A DNA stretch of 64,000 bases from assembly GCF_023229695.1 (NCBI RefSeq), contig NZ_JALNYS010000013.1, positions 27,193 through 91,192 on the forward strand, written 5' to 3'. How positions within the stretch are numbered: the stretch's first letter is position 1; every line of letters starts with the position of its first letter. Shown in pieces: positions 1 through 10,218 of this stretch. Source of the DNA: Sulfuricurvum sp. (GTDB lineage Bacteria; Campylobacterota; Campylobacteria; Campylobacterales; Sulfurimonadaceae). The notes beneath the pieces were generated by a model, which saw only the letters and a list, made by a program, of their open reading frames with translations, was not told the DNA's origin and searched no databases. The translations under genes and the position numbers were made by a program.

Positions 1-915
1 ACCCTATCAGAGAACAAAGTGTGGGTGGGAGAGGTAAAAAAAACCAATAAAGACGGATCCGAACATATCATCCGGATGGCGGTTTCTCCGGTAAAAGACA
101 CAAACGACACCATTACACACCTGATAGCGATCGGTGAAGACGTCAGCAAATACCGACAAATCGAAACCAAGCTGCACGAGAAAGAAAAAATGTTGTTGGC
201 ACAATCACGTCTCGCAGCGGTAGGGGAAATGTTGAGCATGATCGCTCACCAGTGGCGTCAACCTCTTGCGGTCATCCAGATGTGTTTGAGTGATTTGGAG
301 CTTACGTTGCAGCTTATGGAACTGGCAGAACAAGAGAGTATCAAAACCATGACGGAACAGGTACAATTTTTATCCAATATTATCGATGATTTTAGCCGTT
401 GCTTTCAAAAAGAGACCCACATAGAAACGATCGATTTTGACACGATCATCTGCAATGCGATTCGATTATTTGAAAAAAATCTAGAAAATAATCGTATCAC
501 ACTGGAAAAAGAGTGCACCGTACACCTGCAAATCAATACACGACAGCAAGATGTAATACAGGTGCTCATCAATCTGATCAATAATGCCAAAGACATCTTG
601 GTCCATCGTCACGTCGCTTCTGCAAAAATTACGCTACGAAGCCACTATGTGCAGGAAAATGGACTCTATGTTGTAGAAGTCATCGATAACGGCGGCGGCG
701 TAGATGAAACCATCAAACATCGGATATTTGAACCCTATTTCTCAACCAAAGAGGCCCAGGAAGGGAGCGGATTGGGGCTTTACCTCAGCAAATCCGTAGT
801 CGAAAACAATCTACACGGCTCCATCGGATTTGAAAATGTACAAAACGGTGCTTCCTTTTACATCAAAATTCCTTCCTTAGTGCTTGAGGAAAAAGAGGTG
901 GTGAGCACTTTTTAA
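1..915 (+). CDS. PAS-containing sensor histidine kinase, 5' end outside window
   Basis: Cytoplasmic part of a two-component sensor kinase. The frame is open back to base 1, so the N-terminus lies outside the window and the GTG at 19 need not be a start. The visible part begins with the end of a PAS/PAC sensor domain (ending near IAIGEDVSKYR), then a linker, a dimerisation/phosphoacceptor helix with the H-box MIAHQWRQPL typical of Campylobacterota kinases, and a HATPase domain with an N-box (LINLINNAKD), a G1 box (VIDNGGGV) and a G2 box (GSGLGLYLSK). No response regulator lies beside it on the right, so its partner is unknown. Stop TAA at 913-915. Confidence 0.9.
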   Translation, partial: TLSENKVWVGEVKKTNKDGSEHIIRMAVSPVKDTNDTITHLIAIGEDVSKYRQIETKLHEKEKMLLAQSRLAAVGEMLSMIAHQWRQPLAVIQMCLSDLELTLQLMELAEQESIKTMTEQVQFLSNIIDDFSRCFQKETHIETIDFDTIICNAIRLFEKNLENNRITLEKECTVHLQINTRQQDVIQVLINLINNAKDILVHRHVASAKITLRSHYVQENGLYVVEVIDNGGGVDETIKHRIFEPYFSTKEAQEGSGLGLYLSKSVVENNLHGSIGFENVQNGASFYIKIPSLVLEEKEVVSTF

Positions 916-961
916 CCACCCGTTTGCCACCGGCAAACAGGATCGTTGACTATAATTTCGT

Positions 962-2566
962 ATGGAAAATTTACTGCTAACCATTTTTTTCACCGTTGCC
1001 ATCGCGACGGTTCTCAACATCATCCTAAAGCGTTTCAGCATCTCGCATATCATCGGCTACATCGCGACGGGGACGATCATCAGCACCCTTTTCGGATTCA
1101 ACGGTCTGGGGAACGATTCGCTGGATTTGATCGGGGAGTTCGGGATCGTCTTTTTGATGTTCACGATCGGGCTGGAACTGAGTCTGGAAAAAATCAAAAA
1201 GATGAAAGAGCTCCTCCTTACCAACGGCCTCTTGCAGGTGCTCTTCAGTGTCGTGGTGATCTTTATCCTCTCTTATTTTCTTTTTCATCTCAATTTCAAC
1301 ACGTCGCTCATCATCGCGTTGGCATTTTCCCTCTCATCCACCGCCATCGTCCTCACCTATCTCAAAGAGTCCAAGGATATCCACACCCCCTACGGGCAAA
1401 AATCGATGGGGATTTTGATCTTTCAAGATCTTGCCGTCATCCCGATTTTGCTCCTCATCACCTTTTTGTCCAACGATACCCTCTCATTGGGCGAAGTGAT
1501 CGGAAAAACACTCCTCTCCGCCGCTTTCGTCGTCGTATTCATGTTTACGATCGGGGAAAAAATCGTCAATGCCCTGTTGCAGTTTTCAGCCAAAACGGAG
1601 CTAGAAGAGCTCTTTTTGGGTTCGGTATTCTCCATTCTTATCGGCGCTTCGCTCTTAGCGCACAGCATGGGATTTACCTACTCGCTGGGGGCATTTATCG
1701 CCGGAATGATCATCGCCGATACCCGCTATAACGTCAAAGTCGAATCAGACATCGCCAGCTACAAAGATCTCCTCTTGGGAGCCTTTTTCTTTGGGGTGGG
1801 GACGAAAATCGATATCCTCTACTTTGTCCAAAACATCCACATCATCACGTTTGTTTTCCTCTTTGCCATGCTTTTTAAAGCGCTTGTCATTTATCTCATC
1901 ATTCGGCGTAACTCCGATAAAAACACCTCCGCCAAAACAGCCCTTGCACTCGCACAGATCGGGGAGTTTTCGTTTGCCGTTTTCGCAATGGCCGGTTCGG
2001 AAAAACTGATTGCTCCGGAGATGGCGAGTTTTTTGATCTTGGTCAGCGTCATTTCGATGATCCTCACCCCTTTTATCATCGGAAATATCTACAAACTCTC
2101 CTCCTATTTTGAAAAAGAGTTTTACGAATCGGACGTCATTACCCCCATCGGACGCCAAGATCACATCATCGTCGCCGGATTTGCGATGCTGGGCAAGATT
2201 GTTGCTGCCAATCTGCAAAGCAAAGGGGCCAATTTCATCATCATCTCCGACAACCTGAAACACGTTTTACACGCCAGAAAACTGGGCTACATGGCCTATT
2301 TCGGTCACCTGAACAAACTTCCCGTTCTCGAATCGCTGATGCTCAGGGAGGCCAAAGCGGTCATTATCACGATGAGCAGTGAGCAAAACCGACGGCTCAT
2401 CAGCGAAGCGGTCCTAAACTACGACAAAGAGGCCAATGTCATTGTCAAAATCGACAGTGCCGAAGAGCGAAAAAATTTGAGAGATCTGAGCGAATTGGAA
2501 TTTGTGGATGCCAGTTTTGAAGTAGGGAATCTGCTGGTAAAACGTGCCCTAAAAACCGGCATTTAA
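962..2566 (+). CDS. CPA2-type cation:proton antiporter with RCK/TrkA-N domain (KefB-like)
   Basis: Inner-membrane monovalent cation/proton antiporter. Residues about 1-380 form a run of roughly 12 hydrophobic segments of the Na+/H+ exchanger fold. The rest is a cytosolic RCK/TrkA-N domain that starts with a nucleotide-binding loop (IIVAGFAMLGKIV). At 534 aa it matches KefB/YbaL-type proteins. It probably exports K+ or Na+ in exchange for H+, gated by nucleotide or redox state; substrate cannot be read from sequence. It stands alone, with a 46-bp gap after the upstream kinase and 70 bp before fabZ. Confidence 0.88.
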   Translation: MENLLLTIFFTVAIATVLNIILKRFSISHIIGYIATGTIISTLFGFNGLGNDSLDLIGEFGIVFLMFTIGLELSLEKIKKMKELLLTNGLLQVLFSVVVIFILSYFLFHLNFNTSLIIALAFSLSSTAIVLTYLKESKDIHTPYGQKSMGILIFQDLAVIPILLLITFLSNDTLSLGEVIGKTLLSAAFVVVFMFTIGEKIVNALLQFSAKTELEELFLGSVFSILIGASLLAHSMGFTYSLGAFIAGMIIADTRYNVKVESDIASYKDLLLGAFFFGVGTKIDILYFVQNIHIITFVFLFAMLFKALVIYLIIRRNSDKNTSAKTALALAQIGEFSFAVFAMAGSEKLIAPEMASFLILVSVISMILTPFIIGNIYKLSSYFEKEFYESDVITPIGRQDHIIVAGFAMLGKIVAANLQSKGANFIIISDNLKHVLHARKLGYMAYFGHLNKLPVLESLMLREAKAVIITMSSEQNRRLISEAVLNYDKEANVIVKIDSAEERKNLRDLSELEFVDASFEVGNLLVKRALKTGI

Positions 2567-2636
2567 GCCAATTATCGTTAATTAACAAAAATTGCGGTAA
2601 AATTGGGGGATTTTTTACTCAAGGTGAATACATAGC

Positions 2637-3080
2637 ATGTTAGATGTCGTCCAAATTCAAAAAATTTTGCCTCACCGCTTCCCGTTTCTACTGATTGATC
2701 GGATTACCGATCTTATCCCCAATACGTCGCTTGTCGGTTATAAAAACGTCACCATCGGCGAACAGATTTTCGAGGGACACTTTCCGGGACATCCGATCTA
2801 TCCGGGGGTTATGATTCTGGAAGGGATGGCCCAAGCCGGCGGCGTATTAGCGTTTAAAAGCATGGAAATGAGCGAAGAAGAGGCTGCAAACAAAGTGGTC
2901 TACTTCATGAGCATCGACGGTGCAAAATTCCGTGCTCCCGTCCGCCCCGGTGACCGACTTGAATACCGCATGAGCGTTGTCAAGCACAAGGGGGCCATCT
3001 GGGTACTCTCAGGCAAAGCCTACGTGGATGACACCCTTGTCTCTGAAGCCGAACTCAAAGCCATGATCGTCGATAAGTGA
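2637..3080 (+). CDS. fabZ: 3-hydroxyacyl-ACP dehydratase FabZ
   Basis: Dehydrates 3-hydroxyacyl-ACP to trans-2-enoyl-ACP in type II fatty acid synthesis. The 147-aa protein carries the hot-dog signatures: an early LPHRFPFLLIDR, then the catalytic His in FEGHFPGHPIYPGV and the conserved Glu in MILEGMAQAGG. Length is typical. It is the first gene of the fabZ-lpxA-clpX-mreB-mreC string, 10 bp before lpxA; the fabZ-lpxA pairing is widespread because the two enzymes draw on the same 3-hydroxyacyl-ACP pool. Confidence 0.97.
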   Translation: MLDVVQIQKILPHRFPFLLIDRITDLIPNTSLVGYKNVTIGEQIFEGHFPGHPIYPGVMILEGMAQAGGVLAFKSMEMSEEEAANKVVYFMSIDGAKFRAPVRPGDRLEYRMSVVKHKGAIWVLSGKAYVDDTLVSEAELKAMIVDK

Positions 3081-3090
3081 TCGGAGACGC

Positions 3091-3876
3091 ATGAGCAAAA
3101 TATCTCCACTCGCAGTTATTGAAGAGGGTGCCGTTATCGCCGAAGATGTTGAAATCGGACCGTTTTGTTTCATATCCGCCAAAACCAAAATCGGAAAAGG
3201 GACAAAAATTGCCGCGAGTACTTGTATCTACGGTAATACAACGATCGGTGAATACAATGAAATTTTTTCCCATGCCGTACTTGGTTCAATCCCGCAGGAT
3301 TTGAAATATGCGGGCGAAGAGGTAGAACTCATTATCGGTGATCATAACAAAATCCGGGAATTCACCCTCTTTAATCCGGGAACCATCGGCGGCGGCGGCA
3401 AAACCGTTGTTGGATCGCACAATCTTTTTATGGGGTATGTCCATTTGGGACACGACGTAATCATCGGGGATCACTGTATCCTTGCCAATGCCGCTACCCT
3501 TGCGGGGCATGTCGAAATGGGGAATCACGCCGTCATCGGCGGAATGACCCCCGTCCATCAGTTTGTCAAGATCGGCGATTATGCAATGATCGCCGGCGCA
3601 TCCGCCCTCTCGCAGGACATCCCCCCTTATTGCCTTGCGGAAGGGAACCGTGCGATACTGCGCGGTCTCAATCTTAACGGCCTTCGCCGTCATCTTCCAC
3701 GTGGAGAGATTGATGCTCTGCGCTCCGCTTATCGAGAACTCTTCGAATCGGGCAAACCGCTTCAGGAAGCGGCTTCAGCCCTTTTAGAGAGCACTTCAAG
3801 CGAACATGTCCGTAATCTCTCTCACTTTATTATTAATACCAAACGGGGTATCCCATTTCAGAGGAGTCAATCATGA
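3091..3876 (+). CDS. lpxA: UDP-N-acetylglucosamine O-acyltransferase LpxA
   Basis: First enzyme of lipid A synthesis, moving a 3-hydroxyacyl chain from ACP onto UDP-GlcNAc. The sequence is a left-handed beta helix built from hexapeptide repeats (V-IGPFCFI, IGKGTKI, MGNHAVIGG) followed by a C-terminal helical domain with NLNGLRRHLPRGEI. Catalytic His lies in the MGYVHLGHDVIIGDHC stretch. Length of 261 aa is normal. The stop overlaps the clpX start by 4 bp, indicating one transcript. Its presence shows an LPS-bearing, Gram-negative envelope. Confidence 0.97.
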   Translation: MSKISPLAVIEEGAVIAEDVEIGPFCFISAKTKIGKGTKIAASTCIYGNTTIGEYNEIFSHAVLGSIPQDLKYAGEEVELIIGDHNKIREFTLFNPGTIGGGGKTVVGSHNLFMGYVHLGHDVIIGDHCILANAATLAGHVEMGNHAVIGGMTPVHQFVKIGDYAMIAGASALSQDIPPYCLAEGNRAILRGLNLNGLRRHLPRGEIDALRSAYRELFESGKPLQEAASALLESTSSEHVRNLSHFIINTKRGIPFQRSQS

Positions 3877-5102
3877 TACACCGCCATTGCAGCTTTTGCG
3901 AAGCACAAGAGAGCGACCATAACCCCCTAATCGCAGGAAACAGCGTTTATATCTGTAAAAACTGTGTTTTTTCCGCCTATAAAATCATGTTTGGCGATAA
4001 CGATTTAGAGCCCAAAACAACCACGCATGTCAATGCAGAACTGGTCATTCCAAAAGAGTTAAACGCCTTTTTAGGACAATACATCATCGGGCAGTCTCGT
4101 GCGCGCAAACTTCTTTCGGTTGCGGTCTATAACCATTACAAACGGATTTTCAAGCACTCTCATGTGAATGACGATACCGAAATCGCCAAATCCAACGTCC
4201 TCCTTATCGGACCGACCGGAAGCGGTAAAACCCTTATGGCACAAACCATCGCACGTGTGCTCAACGTCCCGATCGCGATTGCCGATGCGACCAGTCTCAC
4301 CGAAGCGGGATACGTCGGAGAAGACGTCGAAAACATCCTGACCAAACTTCTCCAGGCAGCGGACGGCGACGTGGAGCGGGCACAGCAGGGGATCGTTTTT
4401 ATCGACGAGATTGACAAAATCTCCCGAATGAGCGAAAACCGCTCCATTACCCGCGACGTTTCCGGCGAAGGGGTGCAGCAAGCATTGCTCAAGATCATCG
4501 AAGGCGCCGTCGTCAACATCCCGCCCAAGGGGGGACGCAAGCACCCGAATCAGGATTTCATCCAGATCGATACCTCCGGTATCCTTTTCATCTGCGGCGG
4601 TGCTTTTGACGGCCTAGGGCAAATCCTCGAACGTAAAAAAGGGCAAAACATCATGGGGTTCGGCCACGACAAACGCAATGCTTCCGACATCGATGACAGC
4701 TTCGAAAATATTGAGCCGGACGATCTGGTCAGTTACGGTTTAATTCCTGAACTGATCGGACGTCTCCCGATCATTGCATCGTTAAACAAAATTACCGAAG
4801 AGGAGATGGTTCAGATCCTTACCGAACCTAAAAACTCCCTCGTCAAACAATATACGAAACTTTTTGCCATCGACGATGTCGAGCTTACCTTTGAAAAAGA
4901 GGCCCTAAATGCGATAGCCGCCAAAGCACTGGCACGCAAAACCGGAGCACGCGGACTGCGCGCTATTCTCGAAGAGATCATGGGCGAAACCATGTATGAA
5001 CTCCCTGAATACAGCGGCTATGAAGTGGTCATTACCAAAGAGATGGTCGAAGAGGGTGCGAAACCTGTTTATATCAAAAAAACCAACCAAAAAAGTGCAT
5101 AG
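3873..5102 (+). CDS. clpX: ATP-dependent unfoldase ClpX
   Basis: Hexameric AAA+ unfoldase that feeds ClpP. Visible parts in order: an N-terminal zinc-binding domain with two CxxC pairs (CSFC near residue 7, CKNC near 28), Walker A GPTGSGKT, pore loop GYVGEDVE, Walker B FIDEIDKI, sensor/RKH loop RKHPNQDF, a short MGF sequence at the ClpP-contact loop, and the C-terminal ARKTGARGLRAILE box. The 409-aa length is typical. It overlaps lpxA by 4 bp and is followed 8 bp later by mreB. Confidence 0.97.
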   Translation: MIHRHCSFCEAQESDHNPLIAGNSVYICKNCVFSAYKIMFGDNDLEPKTTTHVNAELVIPKELNAFLGQYIIGQSRARKLLSVAVYNHYKRIFKHSHVNDDTEIAKSNVLLIGPTGSGKTLMAQTIARVLNVPIAIADATSLTEAGYVGEDVENILTKLLQAADGDVERAQQGIVFIDEIDKISRMSENRSITRDVSGEGVQQALLKIIEGAVVNIPPKGGRKHPNQDFIQIDTSGILFICGGAFDGLGQILERKKGQNIMGFGHDKRNASDIDDSFENIEPDDLVSYGLIPELIGRLPIIASLNKITEEEMVQILTEPKNSLVKQYTKLFAIDDVELTFEKEALNAIAAKALARKTGARGLRAILEEIMGETMYELPEYSGYEVVITKEMVEEGAKPVYIKKTNQKSA

Positions 5103-5110
5103 GAGACAAA

Positions 5111-6148
5111 ATGCTATTTAATAAACTTATCGGTATGTTCTCCAATGACCTCTCCATCGATTTAGGGACGGCAAACACGATTGTCATTGCCAAAGGAAAA
5201 GGGATCATCATCAATGAACCTTCGGTTGTCGCCGTCAAAACGGAAAAGTACGGACAACAGCGGGTTCTGGCGGTAGGACGCGAAGCCAAAGAGATGGTCG
5301 GTAAAACGCCGGGAAACATTAAAGCGATCCGCCCGATGAAAGACGGGGTGATTGCCGATTTCGATATGACCGAAAAAATGATCCGCCGCTTTATCGAAAA
5401 AGCCCACGGGCGTACCAGTCTCATCAGCCCGCGTATCATCATCTGTATCCCCTATGGCTTAACGCAAGTCGAACGCAAAGCGGTCCGCGAATCGGCGATG
5501 AGCGCCGGAGCGCGCGAAGTGTATCTGATCGATGAGCCGATGGCCGCCGCCATCGGTGCGGGGATCGATATCCGTGAGCCCAAAGGGAACATCATCGTCG
5601 ATATCGGCGGCGGTACGACCGAAATCGGCGTCATTTCACTGGGCGGATTGGTATTGTGCCGTTCTATCCGCGTAGCCGGTGATAAAATTGACCGCGCCAT
5701 CATGGATTACGTCAAACGCAAATACAATCTCCTGATCGGGGAGCGGATCGCCGAAGACATCAAGATCAATATCGGTACCGCTATGCCGCTTGCTCAAGAG
5801 CTTAAAATGATTATCAACGGGCGCGACCAGGTAGAGGGTCTTTTGACCTCAATCGAACTCAGCAGTGAAGATGCCCGTGAAGCGATGCGCGATCCCCTCA
5901 AAGAGATCCTCGAAGCCCTTCGGGACGTTCTTGAAAATATGCCGCCCGATCTGGCAGGAGATATCGTCAACAACGGCGTTATCCTCACCGGCGGCGGTGC
6001 ATTGATCCGCCAGCTGGACAAATACCTCTCCGAAATTGTTAAAATTCCGGTCTACGTTGCGGATGAACCGCTCTTGTGCGTAGCACGTGGAACCGGCATT
6101 GCATTAGAGGAAATTGATCAGCTCCACGAACTTTTCGATAATGAATAA
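5111..6148 (+). CDS. mreB: rod shape-determining protein MreB
   Basis: Actin-like ATPase that forms membrane-bound filaments guiding lateral cell-wall synthesis. Phosphate-1 motif DLGTANTIV sits near residue 16, phosphate-2 IIVDIGGGTTEIGVISLGG near 160, and the adenosine motif GVILTGGGALIRQLD near 290. At 345 aa it is full length. It is translationally coupled to mreC: the mreC ATG lies 8 bases inside its 3' end. It implies a rod or curved cell. Confidence 0.97.
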   Translation: MLFNKLIGMFSNDLSIDLGTANTIVIAKGKGIIINEPSVVAVKTEKYGQQRVLAVGREAKEMVGKTPGNIKAIRPMKDGVIADFDMTEKMIRRFIEKAHGRTSLISPRIIICIPYGLTQVERKAVRESAMSAGAREVYLIDEPMAAAIGAGIDIREPKGNIIVDIGGGTTEIGVISLGGLVLCRSIRVAGDKIDRAIMDYVKRKYNLLIGERIAEDIKINIGTAMPLAQELKMIINGRDQVEGLLTSIELSSEDAREAMRDPLKEILEALRDVLENMPPDLAGDIVNNGVILTGGGALIRQLDKYLSEIVKIPVYVADEPLLCVARGTGIALEEIDQLHELFDNE

Positions 6149-6902
6149 AAGCAAATTTCTTCTCCTGATCTTTCTCGCGCTTAGCGTGGGAGGAGCACTC
6201 TATTTTACCAACTTTTTACAGTCACCCATCCTTTACGTCACCCATATTCTAAAATCCTCTTATCTTAACGGAACCGAATCGATACGCAACACGGTTGAAG
6301 AACATTTTAATCAACGATCCCAAATCATCGAGCTTCGAAATAAGACCCGTTACTATGAAAAAGAGTTGTTATCCCTTCACCAAATTGCCGACGAGTACCA
6401 TAATCTGCTTCGTGAAGAGAACAGCACTTTGACGACACGTCCGCGTATCGACCTTGTCCGGGCCCTCTCGTACGTCCGTTTCGGCGACCCCCACAAACTC
6501 TGGATCGAGATGGAGAGGTTTGATCCGAAACGGGTCTACGGCCTCCTTTATCGCGGCTATACCGCCGGAATCGTTGTCGCAAAAGAGAACCGCCCGATGG
6601 CCCTGCTCAACGGTGACATTAAAAGTTCCTATGCCGTCAATGTCGGCAGCTCTATGGCTCCGGGCATTGTGCGCGGAAACAATACCCGCCGCCTCATCGT
6701 CGAATTTATTCCGACATGGATCCCTATTTCGGTAGGCGACGAAGTGCTCACATCCGGTCTGGATCAAATTTTTCTATCCGGTCTCAAAGTGGGTAAAGTT
6801 ATTTCTATTTCACGGGCACAAGGGTATCAAAGCGCTGTTATCGAACCCTACTTTTACGGAAAGAATCCTACTTACTTTCATCTCATCAAAGAGGTGAGAT
6901 AA
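6141..6902 (+). CDS. mreC: rod shape-determining protein MreC
   Basis: Bitopic inner-membrane protein linking MreB to the periplasmic wall-synthesis machinery. I take the ATG at 6141 (MNKSKFLLLIFLAL), which overlaps the mreB stop and places a membrane anchor at residues 4-24, rather than the in-frame upstream ATG at 6114. A coiled coil (about 45-85) precedes the two-lobed beta-barrel MreC core containing the conserved GDEVLTSGLDQIF. It is 253 aa. No mreD follows; carB is next after 56 bp. Confidence 0.92.
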   Translation: MNKSKFLLLIFLALSVGGALYFTNFLQSPILYVTHILKSSYLNGTESIRNTVEEHFNQRSQIIELRNKTRYYEKELLSLHQIADEYHNLLREENSTLTTRPRIDLVRALSYVRFGDPHKLWIEMERFDPKRVYGLLYRGYTAGIVVAKENRPMALLNGDIKSSYAVNVGSSMAPGIVRGNNTRRLIVEFIPTWIPISVGDEVLTSGLDQIFLSGLKVGKVISISRAQGYQSAVIEPYFYGKNPTYFHLIKEVR

Positions 6903-6958
6903 TCGGATTTTAAGTGCCTTTCGACTATAATAATAAAATTTTTGTAAGAAGGGTCACA

Positions 6959-9900
6959 ATGCCAAAACGCGAAGACATCAAAACGATATTACTCATCGGA
7001 TCGGGCCCGATCGTCATCGGTCAGGCCTGCGAATTTGACTACTCCGGAACACAAGCGGTCAAAACGCTTAAAGAGTTGGGATATCGAGTCGTTTTGATCA
7101 ACTCAAATCCGGCGACGATTATGACTGACCCCGAATTTGCCGATCGTACCTACATCGAACCCATCAAACCTGAGATTATTGCCGAAATCATTAAAAAAGA
7201 GAACGTGGATGCCATCCTCCCTACCATGGGGGGGCAAACCGCTCTGAATGCCGCGATGAAAATGCACGAATTGGGATTACTGGAAGGGGTTGAATTTCTT
7301 GGTGCGAACCCAAGCGCGATCAAAAAAGGGGAAGACCGTCAGGCATTTAAAGAGTGTATGCTCAAAATCGGTATGGACCTTCCGATCTCCCGCTACGCCT
7401 ACAACATGGAAGAAGCGATGGCAGCAGCCGAAGCGATCGGCTTTCCGATCATCATCCGCGCCTCCTATACCCTTGCCGGCGGAGGCAGCGGTGTCGCCTA
7501 CAACATCGACGAATTCAAGCTTCTGGCTCAACGCGGACTGGACGAGTCTCCGATCACCGAAATTCTGATCGAAGAGTCCCTTCTGGGGTGGAAAGAGTAC
7601 GAAATGGAAGTTATTCGTGACCGCAACGACAACTGCATCATCGTCTGCTCCATCGAAAACTTCGATCCGATGGGGGTCCATACGGGAGATTCCATCACTA
7701 TCGCCCCTGCCCTGACCCTGACCGACAAAGAGTATCAGCGGATGCGTGACGCGTCGTTTGCTATTTTACGCGAAATCGGCGTCGACACGGGGGGATCGAA
7801 CGTCCAATTTTCGGTTAATCCGGTAACCGGACGTATGATTGTTATCGAGATGAACCCGCGCGTATCGCGCTCCTCCGCCCTCGCGTCCAAAGCGACCGGA
7901 TATCCGATCGCCAAAGTCGCCACCCTCCTTGCCGTCGGATTTACCCTCGATGAGATCACCAACGACATCACCGGCACCCCCGCAGCGTTTGAACCGGTCA
8001 TCGACTACATCGTGACCAAAGTTCCCCGCTTTACGTTTGAAAAATTCCCCGAAGCCGAATCTACCCTTACCACCAGTATGAAATCGGTCGGAGAAGCGAT
8101 GGCGATCGGCCGTACCTTCAAAGAATCGGTTCAAAAAGCCCTTTGTTCTTTGGAAACAGGTCTGAGCGGTTTCGACAGAATCGACGGCGATCTGGAGTTC
8201 GTCAAACACGAAATCCGCCGTCCGAACGCCGAGCGGATACTCTACGTTGCCCAAGGATTCCGCATGGGGCTAAGCCGCGAAGATATTTTTGAACTCTCGA
8301 AAATCGATCCGTGGTTCTTAACCCAAATCGAAGAGATAGTAGCGCAGGAGCCTTTGATTAATACAGCGACATTGAGCGATGAAGTGCAGCTGCGCCGCCT
8401 CAAAACAGAAGGGTTCTCGGATAAAAATATTGCTCGCCTTATCACCCAAAACGGCGGCAGCGCAAAAGAGAATGACGTCTATGACGCACGCAAGGCGTTG
8501 GGAATCGCATTTGAATACAACGAAGTCGATACCTGTGCGGCCGAATTCGGTTCATTGACACCGTATCTCTACTCCACGACCAACATCACCCGTCTCGGGC
8601 TTCAGGAGCCACGCCAAAGCGACAAGAAAAAAGTGATGATCCTCGGCGGAGGGCCAAACCGGATCGGTCAGGGGATCGAATTCGACTACTGCTGTGTCCA
8701 TGCCTCGTTCGCTCTCAAAGAGATGGGGATCGAGACCATCATGGTCAACTGTAATCCCGAAACGGTCTCGACCGACTACGACACCTCCGACGTCCTCTAT
8801 TTCGAACCGATCGATTTCGAACACGTCCGCTCCATCGTCGAAGCCGAACAGCCTGATGGCATTATCGTCCATTTCGGAGGGCAAACACCTCTCAAATTGG
8901 CCAACGGTCTCCACAATATCGGTGCTAAAATCGCCGGAACCTCGGCAGAGGTGATCGACCTGGCCGAAAACCGCGAAAAATTCTCGGCGTTTGTCGTCGA
9001 GCAGGGGCTCAAACAGCCGGAAAACGGTCTTTCGATGACCAAAGAAGGGGCATTCGAGATCGCTGAAAAACTCGGCTATCCGGTACTGGTACGCCCCTCC
9101 TACGTCCTCGGCGGACGGGCGATGCGTATCGTTTACAACGAAGATGAGCTTCGCACCTATATGGATGTCGCCGTCTCGGTCAGTAACGACTCTCCGGTCC
9201 TCGTCGATAAATTCCTCGATCAGGCCGTAGAGCTTGACGTCGATGCCATTTCGGACGGAACCGAAGTCTACATCGGGTCGGTTATGCAGCACATCGAAGA
9301 AGCCGGGATCCACTCCGGCGACAGCGCCTGTTCGCTTCCACCGGTCAGTCTCAGCCCGGAGCTTCAAGCGCAGGTTGAACAGCAAACCAAAAAAATCGCA
9401 CTGGGTCTGGGTGTTATCGGATTGCTCAATATCCAATACGCCATTTATCAAAATGAAGTCTATTTGATCGAAGTCAATCCGCGTGCTTCGCGTACCGTCC
9501 CCTTCGTCTCCAAAGCGACCGGTATGCCGCTGGCCAAAGTCGCCACCCGCGTCATGGTGGGCGAGACACTGCGCAGCGCTCTGGCATTTTACGACCATTA
9601 CAACATCGTAATGGAAGAGAACGGCTTGCTTAAGCCACGCCTGAAGGGACACGTCGCGATCAAAGAGGCGGTATTTCCGTTCAATAAACTCTACGGTGCC
9701 GATCTGGTCCTTTCACCTGAGATGAAATCTACGGGTGAAGTGATGGGGATCAGCGCCAACTTCGGCGTCAGCTTCGCAAAAAGCCAGCTTGCGGCAGGGA
9801 ATAAAATCCCGACATCGGGAACCTGCTTCCTCTCTTTTATCGAACTTGACAAAGCCCATGCAGCAGAAATCGCACGCGGTCTGCACACACAAGGGTTCAA

Positions 9901-10216
9901 ACTCGTCGCTACCCGAGGCACCCAAAAAGTGATCGAAGCGGCAGGGATTCCGTGTGAAGCCGTTCTCAAAATCTCTGAAGGGCGTCCGAATATCGAAGAC
10001 GTTATGAAAAACGGTGAAATATCTCTGGCCATCAACACCTCTGATAATACCACCTCGAAAAAAGATGCGGAACAGATTCGCCAAATCGTATTACGCATGG
10101 GTATCCCCTATTTCACTACTCTCAGTGCCGCACGTGCCGCGATCGAAGCGATGACACACATGCAAGACGACACCTGGATGGCACCGCAGGCTCTGCAAGA
10201 TTACCTTCTTTCCTAA
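6959..10216 (+). CDS. carB: carbamoyl-phosphate synthase large subunit
   Basis: Makes carbamoyl phosphate for arginine and pyrimidine synthesis from bicarbonate, ammonia and two ATP. The start chosen is ATG 6959 (MPKREDIKTILLIG), preceded by an AAGAAGGG-like site. The protein is the classical tandem: two PreATP-grasp/ATP-grasp halves (first SGPIVIGQACEFDYSG, second GGGPNRIGQGIEFDYC) around an oligomerisation domain, then a C-terminal MGS-like allosteric domain beginning near residue 940. Full length at 1085 aa. The small subunit carA is not in this window. Confidence 0.97.
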   Translation: MPKREDIKTILLIGSGPIVIGQACEFDYSGTQAVKTLKELGYRVVLINSNPATIMTDPEFADRTYIEPIKPEIIAEIIKKENVDAILPTMGGQTALNAAMKMHELGLLEGVEFLGANPSAIKKGEDRQAFKECMLKIGMDLPISRYAYNMEEAMAAAEAIGFPIIIRASYTLAGGGSGVAYNIDEFKLLAQRGLDESPITEILIEESLLGWKEYEMEVIRDRNDNCIIVCSIENFDPMGVHTGDSITIAPALTLTDKEYQRMRDASFAILREIGVDTGGSNVQFSVNPVTGRMIVIEMNPRVSRSSALASKATGYPIAKVATLLAVGFTLDEITNDITGTPAAFEPVIDYIVTKVPRFTFEKFPEAESTLTTSMKSVGEAMAIGRTFKESVQKALCSLETGLSGFDRIDGDLEFVKHEIRRPNAERILYVAQGFRMGLSREDIFELSKIDPWFLTQIEEIVAQEPLINTATLSDEVQLRRLKTEGFSDKNIARLITQNGGSAKENDVYDARKALGIAFEYNEVDTCAAEFGSLTPYLYSTTNITRLGLQEPRQSDKKKVMILGGGPNRIGQGIEFDYCCVHASFALKEMGIETIMVNCNPETVSTDYDTSDVLYFEPIDFEHVRSIVEAEQPDGIIVHFGGQTPLKLANGLHNIGAKIAGTSAEVIDLAENREKFSAFVVEQGLKQPENGLSMTKEGAFEIAEKLGYPVLVRPSYVLGGRAMRIVYNEDELRTYMDVAVSVSNDSPVLVDKFLDQAVELDVDAISDGTEVYIGSVMQHIEEAGIHSGDSACSLPPVSLSPELQAQVEQQTKKIALGLGVIGLLNIQYAIYQNEVYLIEVNPRASRTVPFVSKATGMPLAKVATRVMVGETLRSALAFYDHYNIVMEENGLLKPRLKGHVAIKEAVFPFNKLYGADLVLSPEMKSTGEVMGISANFGVSFAKSQLAAGNKIPTSGTCFLSFIELDKAHAAEIARGLHTQGFKLVATRGTQKVIEAAGIPCEAVLKISEGRPNIEDVMKNGEISLAINTSDNTTSKKDAEQIRQIVLRMGIPYFTTLSAARAAIEAMTHMQDDTWMAPQALQDYLLS

Positions 10217-10218
10217 CC

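Noticed and set aside
946..1731. 261-codon frame, His/Arg-rich
   Set aside because: Shadow of the antiporter gene in another frame; no hydrophobic or domain pattern.
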